A stretch of DNA of 6,019 nt from Bacteroidia bacterium (GCA_016764115.1 JAESSM010000080.1:1-6019), one strand, 5' to 3'. Shown: positions 1-5,209, counted from the stretch's first letter. Notes: generated from the letters alone by a model not told the origin. A program made the numbers and translations.

Positions 1-160
1 AGGTGAGAATTCACAAATTTCTAACATACTATTATTATCTGGGAAACCCATTAATGAACCAGTTGTAACCTACGGTCCTTTTGTGATGAATTCTGAAGAA
101 GAAATCAAGCAAGCTTACGCTGATTATCAACAAGGGAAAATGGGGAAAATAGACTTTTAA
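1..160 (+). CDS. Pirin family protein, C-terminal fragment (5' end outside window)
   Basis: The open frame runs from base 2 to the TAA at 158-160 and gives about 52 C-terminal residues. The segment [20 protein letters not shown] followed by an acidic stretch ([10 protein letters not shown]) and a YQQGKMGKI tail is the characteristic end of the pirin C-terminal cupin domain. Pirins are cytoplasmic bicupin proteins of about 230-300 residues. Some bacterial and human members show quercetin 2,3-dioxygenase activity and others act as redox-sensitive regulatory partners. The metal-binding N-terminal cupin lies outside the window, so activity cannot be judged. The gene converges on paaY with 45 bases between the stops and no clear terminator hairpin. 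Its nearness to nitroreductase and YceI genes fits a redox or electrophile-stress neighbourhood, which is an inference. Family assignment is confident; specific function is unknown. Confidence 0.85.
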   Translation, partial: GENSQISNILLLSGKPINEPVVTYGPFVMNSEEEIKQAYADYQQGKMGKIDF

Positions 161-205
161 GGCAAAGTAGTTTCTTTAATTTTCAAGATCTATTTACCTC
201 ATGTC

Positions 206-805
206 TTATTCTTTAGATTTGATTTGATTCCAGGTTTCTATAAGAGATTCTTGTTCAGGCCGGTCTTCAGAAATTTCTCTTAATGGTTCACATTCTTTCA
301 AACTTTCGTGACAATCATTAGCGATGGATTGATACAATTCTGTGCCTTGTGTTTTCCATTGGAGCATCTCATCCGAGACATCTTTAATTATTTTAGCAGG
401 ATTCCCGACAACCAATTTCCTGTCTGGGATCTCCATTCCTTCTTTTACAAAAGCCAACGCCCCAATTATACATTCCTTTCCAACTTTTGCCTTATCCATT
501 ATCACTGCATTCATTCCTATTAATGAATTCTCTCCAATGCAAGCTCCGTGAACAATTGCTCCATGTCCAATATGAGAGTTCTTTTCAAGCATTACTGTGA
601 TACCCGGAAACATGTGGATAATGCAATTCTCCTGAACATTGGAACCATCTTCAATGACAATTCCTCCAATATCACCTCTTATAGCTGCCCCAGAACCTAC
701 ATAAACATCCTTACCAATAATAACATTACCTATTATTGAAGCTAACGGATGAATGTAAGCTGACTCGTGTATTACTGGTTTAAAGCCTTTATATTCCTGG
801 ATCAC
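206..805 (-). CDS. paaY: PaaY, left-handed beta-helix thioesterase of phenylacetate catabolism
   Basis: This 199-residue protein is the usual PaaY length and has hexapeptide-repeat (left-handed beta-helix) architecture over about residues 15-140, followed by a helical tail. The tail block LQWKTQGTELYQ ... CEPLREI (148-178) matches E. coli PaaY and separates it from generic gamma-carbonic anhydrases. PaaY is a cytoplasmic thioesterase that hydrolyses dead-end CoA esters formed when the ring-opened phenylacetate intermediate cyclises, so CoA is not trapped. The gamma-class metal site appears intact: H64, H81 and H86 as ligands, with R43, D45 and Q58 at the usual supporting positions. The start is GTG (plus-strand CAC at 803-805). 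An in-frame stop lies two codons upstream and the next Met is residue 65, while homology covers the N-terminus, so GTG is essentially forced. It lies 16 bases behind the nitroreductase gene, probably in one transcript. Confidence 0.92.
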   Translation of the reverse strand: MIQEYKGFKPVIHESAYIHPLASIIGNVIIGKDVYVGSGAAIRGDIGGIVIEDGSNVQENCIIHMFPGITVMLEKNSHIGHGAIVHGACIGENSLIGMNAVIMDKAKVGKECIIGALAFVKEGMEIPDRKLVVGNPAKIIKDVSDEMLQWKTQGTELYQSIANDCHESLKECEPLREISEDRPEQESLIETWNQIKSKE

Positions 806-821
806 TTTTTAGTGAATTTGT

Positions 822-1376
822 TTATTCCGGCCATTTGTCTTTAAATATGAGTTCTTCAAATGGCTTTCTGGTTCTTTCGCTTAATGCCCTATCCCGTAAA
901 GCATCCGAAAGCTCATGTGGATCTCCTAAATAACCCATTGCAACAGCTGCTACTGGTTCATAACCATCTGGAATATTTAAATTTTCAATTGCTTTTTCAG
1001 AAATAAAGCCTCCCATTTGGTGTATATATATATCCATACTGATTGCCTGAATTGACATATTACCCATCGCCATACCCACATCATGCCATGCATGCACATT
1101 CGGGTCATCGAATTGTGTAAAATTGGTCTTTGCAACAGTGATCATTAAGATTGGCGCTTTCTGTGCCCATTCCTGGTTGCCTGGAACAATGCAATCTAAT
1201 ATATTATTGTATTCCGCTTCATTATCTTTAGTTGCATAAATAAACCTCCAAGGTTGCTCATTAAAACATGATGCTGCCCATATTCCAGCTTCAAATATGA
1301 TATCTAATTGATCTTGTTCTATCATTTGGCTGGAAAACGCTAAGGGACTTCTTCTTTTCTTTATCAATTCATGCAT
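822..1376 (-). CDS. Nitroreductase family FMN-dependent oxidoreductase
   Basis: This 184-residue protein is a compact nitroreductase-fold enzyme. Such enzymes are normally homodimers binding FMN and using NAD(P)H to reduce nitroaromatics, quinones, flavins or enones. FMN-site motifs appear in order: the N-terminal RRS phosphate-contacting motif (8-10), the AGIWAASCFNEQPWRF segment (30-45) in which the common 'APS..N.QPW' appears as 'AASCFNEQPW', the HDVGMAMGNMSIQA helix (98-111), the AVAMGYLGD strand (144-152) and the C-terminal RTRKPFEELI (168-177). No membrane segment or signal peptide is visible. The natural substrate cannot be read from sequence. It is the first gene of a minus-strand pair with paaY and is divergent from the YceI gene across 136 bases of AT-rich DNA. 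A role in clearing quinoid or electrophilic by-products of aromatic catabolism is attractive but inferred. Confidence 0.88.
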   Translation of the reverse strand: MHELIKKRRSPLAFSSQMIEQDQLDIIFEAGIWAASCFNEQPWRFIYATKDNEAEYNNILDCIVPGNQEWAQKAPILMITVAKTNFTQFDDPNVHAWHDVGMAMGNMSIQAISMDIYIHQMGGFISEKAIENLNIPDGYEPVAAVAMGYLGDPHELSDALRDRALSERTRKPFEELIFKDKWPE

Positions 1377-1386
1377 ATCAATTATC

Positions 1387-1413
1387 TGTTTAAATTAGGA
1401 TTTTGTTTAAATT
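1387..1413. repeat. 10-bp direct repeat TGTTTAAATT upstream of the nitroreductase gene
   Basis: TGTTTAAATT occurs at 1387-1396 and again at 1404-1413, a repeat period of 17 bases. Each copy contains the self-complementary core TTTAAA. The pair lies 11-37 bases upstream of the nitroreductase start, where a regulator or the -7 region would be expected. The sequence is AT-only apart from one G, so a chance repeat in AT-rich DNA is quite possible. Confidence 0.35.
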
Positions 1414-1463
1414 TAACGACTCGAATATAAACAAGTAATTATTTAATAAAAATATTTCTATTA

Positions 1464-1486
1464 TTGAAAGTCGATTTAACTTTCAA
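1464..1486. promoter_or_regulatory. Perfect inverted repeat, candidate operator upstream of yceI
   Basis: The arms TTGAAAGT (1464-1471) and ACTTTCAA (1479-1486) are exact reverse complements separated by seven bases, 23 bp in all. The centre-to-centre spacing of the half-sites is 15 bp. It ends 26 bases before the yceI start and about 88 bases from the nitroreductase start. It overlaps the best candidate yceI -7 element, as expected for a repressor site of a dimeric regulator such as a MarR, HxlR or TetR protein. No regulator gene lies in the window. It has no T-run and is badly placed for a terminator. Confidence 0.5.
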
Positions 1487-1512
1487 AACCATAATTAATC
1501 AAATAATAAAAA

Positions 1513-2124
1513 ATGAAAATCATGAAAAGTATACTAATAGCTCTAATGTTTATTGCAAGTCAATTTGCCATTGCTACAAACCCAATCCATGAAGAGGACA
1601 AAAAAAGTCATGCGGTTGACACGAAAAGTTCAACTTTAGAATGGAAGGGCTCCAAGGTAACTGGAGATAATCATGTTGGAGACCTACAATTGAAACAAGG
1701 AACCATAGTAACGGATGATGGAAACATAATGTCTGTAGAAATCGAAATTGATATGACAACAATAAATGATAAAGATTTGACTGATCCTGAATGGAATGCA
1801 AAGTTGGTGGGCCATCTTAAATCTGATGATTTCTTTTCGGTAGATAAATATCCCACAGCAAGTTTTAAATCAACTGGTACCTCAGTTAAAGATGGCAAAA
1901 CTCATGTTACTGGGAATTTGACGATCAAAGGGCAAAGTCATCCTGTTACTATCCTAGCGACTTTTAAAAATGAAGACGGAATATTAACAGTCTCAGGAAA
2001 GTTTAAATTTGACAGGTCAAAATACGATGTTCGCTATGGATCAGGATCCTTCTTTGAGGACCTTGGAGACAAATTGATTTATGATGACATTGAAATGAAG
2101 TTTGTAATCAAAACATCGAAATAA
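1513..2124 (+). CDS. Secreted YceI-family lipocalin-like protein
   Basis: This is a 203-residue protein with a clear Sec signal peptide: Lys residues at 2 and 5, a hydrophobic core over 7-16, and probable cleavage after AIA (19-21). The mature part is one YceI domain, a beta-barrel that in characterised relatives binds long isoprenoid or amphiphilic ligands in the periplasm. Diagnostic blocks are the WKGSKVTGDNHVG opening (44-56), LVGHLKSDDFFSVDKYPTASF (98-118, the family signature), GNLTIKGQSHPVT (134-146) and FDRSKYDVRYGSGSFFEDLG (166-185) before the terminal strands. There is no lipobox Cys. The second Met (codon 4) is an alternative start; both keep the signal peptide. It is a monocistronic plus-strand gene bounded by a palindrome upstream and a strong terminator downstream. 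YceI proteins are often induced by base, osmotic or redox stress. The ligand here is unknown. Confidence 0.93.
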   Translation: MKIMKSILIALMFIASQFAIATNPIHEEDKKSHAVDTKSSTLEWKGSKVTGDNHVGDLQLKQGTIVTDDGNIMSVEIEIDMTTINDKDLTDPEWNAKLVGHLKSDDFFSVDKYPTASFKSTGTSVKDGKTHVTGNLTIKGQSHPVTILATFKNEDGILTVSGKFKFDRSKYDVRYGSGSFFEDLGDKLIYDDIEMKFVIKTSK

Positions 2125-2147
2125 TTACAGACAATCCCACCAAAACT

Positions 2148-2177
2148 AAAAGCCATTCAGATCGAGTGGCTTTTTTT
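2148..2177. terminator. Bidirectional intrinsic terminator between yceI and paaJ
   Basis: The stem AAAAGCCATTC (2148-2158) pairs with GAGTGGCTTTT (2164-2174) through 11 bp including one G-T pair, with a five-base AGATC loop. On the plus strand it runs into a seven-T tract (2171-2177), giving a strong Rho-independent terminator for yceI. On the minus strand the stem is followed by TTTTAGTTTT, which should also terminate the paaG-H-I-J transcript. The paaJ stop codon (2178-2176) lies inside the T/A tract, so both convergent units share one hairpin. Confidence 0.9.
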
Positions 2178-3384
2178 ATGCTCTTTCTATTATAGTTGCA
2201 TACCCTTGTCCCACTCCAATACACATTGCAGCTAAGGCATACTTTTTGTTTTGCTCCTGAAGTTCAATCGCAGCAGAAAGTAATATTCTTGCTCCCGACA
2301 TCCCCAAAGGATGACCAAGTGCAATAGCACCTCCATTAGGATTTATTCTTGAATCATCATCTGCTAAGCCAAGTTCGCGGGTACAGGCTAAGCTCTGAGC
2401 AGCAAATGCCTCATTGAGTTCGATTACATCCATATCATCCAATGATAATCCTGCTCTTTCTAAAGCCAATTTAGATGCTCCAACAGGACCAATACCCATA
2501 ATTCTAGGCTCAACACCAACCACACCGGAAGAAACTATTTTAGCCAATGGCTTGAGATCATATTTTTTAACAGCCTCTTCTGAAGCAATTAACAATGCAG
2601 CTGCCCCATCATTCAATCCTGAAGCATTTCCAGCAGTCACACTTCCCTCTTTTCTAAATGCCGGTTTTAGCTTGGCAAGTTTTTCCAAATTAGATTGAGG
2701 TTTGATAAACTCATCATTATCAAAAATTATTGGATCTGCTTTTCTTTGAGGAATCTCTACAGGAACAATCTCTTTGGCCAATCGCCCTGATTCCTGTGCC
2801 GTTGCCGCTTTCATATGCGACCAGTAAGCAAATTGATCCTGATCTTCTCTACTAATGTTATATTTTTCGACTAAATTCTCTGCAGTTTCGCCCATTCCTT
2901 CTGTACCGTACACTTCTTTCATCTGAGGATTAATAAATCTCCATCCAAAACTTGAATCATACATACTAGAATCTCTTCCAAATGCTACAGATGCTTTGGA
3001 TATCACCCAAGGACCACGTGTCATATGCTCTACACCACCTGAAATAAACAGATCACCATCACCTACTTTTATTGCCCGGGAAACATTAATTGTTGCGGCC
3101 ATTCCGGAAGAACATAAACGATTTACTGTTTCACCAGGAACTGAATGAGGTAGCCCTGCAAGTAATAATGCCATTCTTGCCACATTTCTGTTGTCTTCTC
3201 CGGCTTGATTGGCACAACCCAAAACTACATCTTCAATATTCTCCGGATCAATATTGGAGCTGCGATTTATCAATTCTTTTATTACATGAGCAGCTAGGTC
3301 ATCACACCTAACAGGTGCTAATGTACCTCCAAAATTACCAATCGGAGTTCTTATTCCATCAACTATATAAGCTTCTTTCATCAT
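2176..3384 (-). CDS. paaJ: 3-oxoadipyl-CoA/3-oxo-5,6-dehydrosuberyl-CoA thiolase (PaaJ/PcaF type)
   Basis: This is a thiolase II with all catalytic parts: nucleophile C91 in NRLCSSG, the NEAF element at 324-327, H358 in GHPLGMSG and C388 in CIGVGQG (numbering from the ATG at 3384). Near-identity to E. coli PaaJ in GCANQAGEDNRNVARM, GWRFINP (147-153) and the long C-terminal GGAIALGHPLGMSGAR block supports the PaaJ/PcaF subgroup over generic acetoacetyl-CoA thiolases. It cleaves 3-oxoadipyl-CoA to succinyl-CoA and acetyl-CoA and, in the phenylacetate route, also shortens the eight-carbon intermediate. Three in-frame ATGs exist, at 3396, 3384 and 3381. The PaaJ family starts at the last (MKEAYIVDG), and the 3384 ATG overlaps the paaI stop as TAATG. 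The true start is therefore 3384 or 3381, giving 402 or 401 residues against 401 in E. coli. The 3396 start would add an unneeded MGSL. It is the last gene of the unit. Confidence 0.95.
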   Translation of the reverse strand: MMKEAYIVDGIRTPIGNFGGTLAPVRCDDLAAHVIKELINRSSNIDPENIEDVVLGCANQAGEDNRNVARMALLLAGLPHSVPGETVNRLCSSGMAATINVSRAIKVGDGDLFISGGVEHMTRGPWVISKASVAFGRDSSMYDSSFGWRFINPQMKEVYGTEGMGETAENLVEKYNISREDQDQFAYWSHMKAATAQESGRLAKEIVPVEIPQRKADPIIFDNDEFIKPQSNLEKLAKLKPAFRKEGSVTAGNASGLNDGAAALLIASEEAVKKYDLKPLAKIVSSGVVGVEPRIMGIGPVGASKLALERAGLSLDDMDVIELNEAFAAQSLACTRELGLADDDSRINPNGGAIALGHPLGMSGARILLSAAIELQEQNKKYALAAMCIGVGQGYATIIERA

Positions 3385-3806
3385 TAAACTTCCCATTCTT
3401 TAGATGTGCGATATACCGTTCCTCTGAATAGCGCTACTATTTTATCATCTTGATTAAAAATTGACATCTTATACCTGCCAATCTTATTGCTTAAGTTTTC
3501 TTCTGATGTTGCTACAGTCAATACATCTCCTTCTTTAACCGGATCAACATGAGCAACTGAAGTTTCAATTGATACTGATCTTCTACCATAAGCATTAGAA
3601 GCAAATGCCAAAGCGCTGTCTGCCAAAGAGTATGTTATACCACCATGTGCAATCCCAAAGCCATTAAGCATTTCTTTTCTCACTGTCATTCGTAACACAG
3701 ATTTCCCTTCTCCTACTTCAACCAACTCGATACCCAACCATTGGCTGAACCAATCGCTATCGTACATTTTATTAACTACCTTATTGGCTAGGTCTTTGGT
3801 GTCCAT
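3384..3806 (-). CDS. paaI: Hydroxyphenylacetyl-CoA thioesterase, hotdog fold (PaaI)
   Basis: This 140-residue single hotdog domain is the same size as E. coli PaaI. The active-site region EMLNGFGIAHGGITYSLADS (45-64) carries the HGG turn (54-56) and the catalytic Asp at D63, and VALFRGTVYR (124-133) matches the PaaI C-terminal strand. PaaI is a cytoplasmic tetramer that hydrolyses ring-hydroxylated phenylacetyl-CoAs and related stalled thioesters, returning CoA when the pathway backs up. An in-frame TAA lies just upstream of the ATG at 3806, so no longer start is possible. Its stop overlaps the paaJ start (TAATG), implying translational coupling. A 224-base gap full of repeats separates it from paaH upstream, so it may have its own promoter. 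The PaaI assignment within hotdog thioesterases rests on both motif and context. Confidence 0.93.
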   Translation of the reverse strand: MDTKDLANKVVNKMYDSDWFSQWLGIELVEVGEGKSVLRMTVRKEMLNGFGIAHGGITYSLADSALAFASNAYGRRSVSIETSVAHVDPVKEGDVLTVATSEENLSNKIGRYKMSIFNQDDKIVALFRGTVYRTSKEWEV

Positions 3807-3827
3807 AAATTAGTGTCTGTCCATAAA
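3800..3827. repeat. 10-bp direct repeat TGTCCATAAA at the paaI start
   Basis: TGTCCATAAA is present at 3800-3809 and 3818-3827, exactly 18 bases apart. On the minus strand each copy reads TTTATGGACA and contains an ATG. The downstream copy supplies the paaI start codon. The upstream copy is in the same frame but is closed after three codons by TAA. This could be a small tandem duplication of the start region, a regulator site, or an insertion-element scar. No matching inverted end was found in the window. Confidence 0.5.
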
Positions 3828-3832
3828 GTTGA

Positions 3833-3865
3833 AAAAATTAAAAAGCATACTGATTTTTTTTACAA
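3833..3865 (-). promoter_or_regulatory. Candidate internal promoter for paaI-paaJ
   Basis: Reading the minus strand, TTG (3865-3863) is followed after 22 bases by TAATTTTT (3840-3833), one mismatch from the Bacteroidota -7 consensus TAnnTTTG. Transcription would start near 3826 and leave a leader of roughly 20 bases before the paaI ATG. The match lies in low-complexity A/T DNA, so it is suggestive only. Its presence would explain how paaI-paaJ are expressed despite the repeat-filled gap behind paaH. Confidence 0.25.
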
Positions 3866-3879
3866 CACAGCTTTTAACA

Positions 3880-3926
3880 TCCCCCTAAGTCCCCCTTATA
3901 GAAAGGGGGATTACTCTCCAGAGGGG
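3880..3926. repeat. C-run/G-run palindromic intergenic repeat element
   Basis: Two TCCCCCT units (3880-3886, 3890-3896) 10 bases apart are followed by a GGGGG run (3905-3909) and a GGGG run (3923-3926). The inner hairpin pairs CCCCCTT (3891-3897) with AAGGGGG (3903-3909) around an ATAGA loop and can be extended by T-A, G-T and A-T pairs. The outer C-run and G-run allow an alternative or nested pairing. Elements of the form CCCCCTAAnTCCCCC...GGGGGA are a familiar dispersed intergenic repeat in Bacteroidota and some other bacteria (recollection, not a search). The G+C content contrasts sharply with the AT-rich surroundings. It is not followed by a T-run close enough for a standard terminator. 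Confidence 0.7.
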
Positions 3927-3970
3927 AATAATCCTATATCAATATTCAAAGAAACCTTTTTCCTCTCCAG

Positions 3971-3997
3971 CTTGAGGTCACATTTTGTGACTTCAAG
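3971..3997. repeat. 12-bp near-perfect inverted repeat (tight hairpin) in the paaH-paaI gap
   Basis: CTTGAGGTCACA (3971-3982) pairs with TGTGACTTCAAG (3986-3997) over 12 bp with a single G-T position and a three-base TTT loop. It lies 34-60 bases after the paaH stop on the transcribed strand. Neither strand has a T-run after it, so it is not a classical intrinsic terminator. It could stabilise the paaGH message against 3' exonucleases, act as a Rho-independent pause, or be part of the neighbouring dispersed repeat. CTCTCCAG immediately before it (3963-3970) also occurs at 3914-3921 in the C/G-rich element, which hints that the two are linked. Confidence 0.75.
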
Positions 3998-4030
3998 ATT
4001 GAAACATAAAATAAGAATGCCATCCATAAT

Positions 4031-5200
4031 CTATTCGTAAAACTTCAACTGTTTTCTATCCATTTGGCGTAAAAGCACACTTGGTCTGTACCTATCTTCT
4101 CCATATTCATGATGCAAAAACTCCAAGCCTTCCAATACATCATGTATACCAATTTCATCAGCCCATTTTAGCAGTCCTTTTGGATAGTTAACTCCTTTAG
4201 TCATTGCCATGTCAATATCTTCCTTAGAAGCAATATTTAAAAATAATGCTTCAGCAGCTTCATTGATCAACATCAATACAATTCTCATTACAATGTCATG
4301 ACCAATATCTTCATCTTTATTTGGTTCAGGATTTACCGCACCTTCTGAGTAATCATAATACCCTTTACCAGACTTTCTTCCAAGCAAACCAGCCTCCATA
4401 TATCTTTTTTGAGTAAAAGACGGTTTATATCTTGGATCATAAAAGAATTCCTTAAAAACAGTTTCAGTAACTGTATAATTTATATCATTACCAATAAAGT
4501 CCATCAGCTCAAATGGTCCCATTTTAAACTCACCTATTTCTTTCATGGCCCAATCAATAGTTGAGATATCGGCAAAGCCTTCCTCATAAATCCTAATTGC
4601 CTCCCCATAAAAGGGGCGAGCAACTCTGTTAACAATAAATCCTGGAGTATCTTTAGCTATCACACTAGTTTTTCCCCAGCCATCAACAAGGCTTTTAGCA
4701 TCCTGAAGTATTTTAACATCAGTTTGAATTGCAGGAATCACTTCCACTAATGGCATTAATGGGGCAGGATTAAAGAAGTGTAAGCCAAGAACCCTTTTTG
4801 AATTACCGCATGCAGCTGCAATTGAAGCAATGGATAGAGAAGACGTATTGGACGCCAGAATACAGGTGCTATTTACTTTCTTTTCAAGTTCAGAAAATAA
4901 TTTTTTTTTAACTGTTAAATCTTCGATTATCGCTTCAATTATCAACTCACTTTCATTAAATTCATCTAACGATTCAACATAATTTAAATTAGACAACGTT
5001 TGGTCACATTTTTCCTGATCAATCTTTCCCTTTTCTACGAGTCTATTTAGAATCTTTTCATGGCCTGCTTTAGACTTATCCAAGGCATCAGCATTTGCAT
5101 CATGTAAAACAACCTTATGTCCCGCAGTTGCTGCTATCTGGGCAATTCCTGAACCCATTGCTCCAGAACCAATTACTCCAATTAGTGTATCTTTATCCAT
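4031..5200 (-). CDS. paaH: 3-hydroxyadipyl-CoA dehydrogenase (PaaH-type 3-hydroxyacyl-CoA dehydrogenase)
   Basis: This 389-residue protein has an N-terminal Rossmann domain with the NAD motif GVIGSGAMGSG (8-18) and a D34 in VLHD that should bind the adenosine ribose. Two helical C-terminal dehydrogenase segments follow, from about 185 to 285 and from about 300 to 385. Catalytic residues align exactly in spacing with the human short-chain enzyme: S120 in SNTSSL, H141 in LHFFNPAPLM, E153 in VEVIPA and N191 in GFIVNRV. It oxidises (S)-3-hydroxyadipyl-CoA to 3-oxoadipyl-CoA with NAD+. E. coli PaaH is longer, at about 475 residues, but shorter PaaH forms carrying one full dehydrogenase core plus an extra C-terminal domain are usual in many phyla. 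Its ATG overlaps the paaG stop (TAATG) and is preceded by GGAGAG, a rare good Shine-Dalgarno match here. Function rests on the paa neighbours; by itself it could be a fatty-acid enzyme. Confidence 0.93.
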   Translation of the reverse strand: MDKDTLIGVIGSGAMGSGIAQIAATAGHKVVLHDANADALDKSKAGHEKILNRLVEKGKIDQEKCDQTLSNLNYVESLDEFNESELIIEAIIEDLTVKKKLFSELEKKVNSTCILASNTSSLSIASIAAACGNSKRVLGLHFFNPAPLMPLVEVIPAIQTDVKILQDAKSLVDGWGKTSVIAKDTPGFIVNRVARPFYGEAIRIYEEGFADISTIDWAMKEIGEFKMGPFELMDFIGNDINYTVTETVFKEFFYDPRYKPSFTQKRYMEAGLLGRKSGKGYYDYSEGAVNPEPNKDEDIGHDIVMRIVLMLINEAAEALFLNIASKEDIDMAMTKGVNYPKGLLKWADEIGIHDVLEGLEFLHHEYGEDRYRPSVLLRQMDRKQLKFYE

Positions 5201-5209
5201 TACTCTCCT
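5198..5209 (-). promoter_or_regulatory. Ribosome binding site and stop/start overlap at the paaG-paaH junction
   Basis: The minus strand reads GGAGAGTAATGG. GGAGAG lies inside the last codons of paaG, and the paaG TAA (5202-5200) shares its final A with the paaH ATG (5200-5198). This supports re-initiation by the same ribosome and equal dosage of the two enzymes. It also fixes the paaH start. Other genes in the window lack a comparably good Shine-Dalgarno sequence. Confidence 0.7.

Larger units (their letters stand above)
1377..1512. promoter_or_regulatory. Divergent promoter region between nitroreductase and YceI genes
   Basis: These 136 non-coding bases are strongly AT-rich and sit between two divergent starts, so promoters for both units must lie here or inside the flanking genes. 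On the plus strand TATTATTG (1459-1466) is one mismatch from the Bacteroidota -7 element TAnnTTTG and would start yceI transcription near 1472, but no TTG lies at the matching -33 distance. On the minus strand TTG (1434-1432) followed after 16 bases by TAAATTTA (1415-1408) is a weak candidate for the nitroreductase gene. These assignments are tentative. The palindrome at 1464-1486 and the direct repeat at 1387-1413 are described separately. No clear Shine-Dalgarno sequence precedes either start, which is ordinary for the phylum. Confidence 0.5.

Noticed and set aside
161..205. Terminator between the convergent pirin and paaY genes
   Set aside because: No stem longer than about four pairs and no adjacent T-run could be found in these 45 bases.
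308..739. Plus-strand open frames opposite paaY
   Set aside because: They lie wholly antisense to a well-conserved gene and their products show no family features. They are shadows of paaY.
1574..1898. Minus-strand open frames opposite yceI
   Set aside because: The products are low-information translations of the complementary strand of a clear YceI gene.
2414..3311. Plus-strand open frames opposite paaJ
   Set aside because: They are antisense to a complete thiolase with all catalytic residues, and no independent start or regulatory signals were seen.
3385..3396. Upstream ATG at 3396 as the paaJ start
   Set aside because: It would add four residues (MGSL) absent from the PaaJ family and overlap paaI by 13 bases. 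The TAATG overlap at 3384 and the family N-terminus at 3381 fit better.
3971..3997. CRP/FNR-type binding site suggested by TCACA and TGTGA
   Set aside because: The half-sites are in the opposite order (TCACA then TGTGA) and only three bases apart, unlike TGTGA-N6-TCACA, and the location is after a gene, not in front of one.
3800..4030. A complete insertion sequence or MITE between paaI and paaH
   Set aside because: No terminal inverted repeats, target duplication or transposase fragment could be paired at the two ends. Only separate short repeats are visible.
3813..4040. A 75-codon plus-strand open frame across the paaH-paaI gap
   Set aside because: It runs through the C/G repeat and the hairpin, overlaps the end of paaH on the other strand, has no recognisable domain beyond a short LRSHFVTS resemblance, and its composition follows the repeats. 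It is treated as non-coding.
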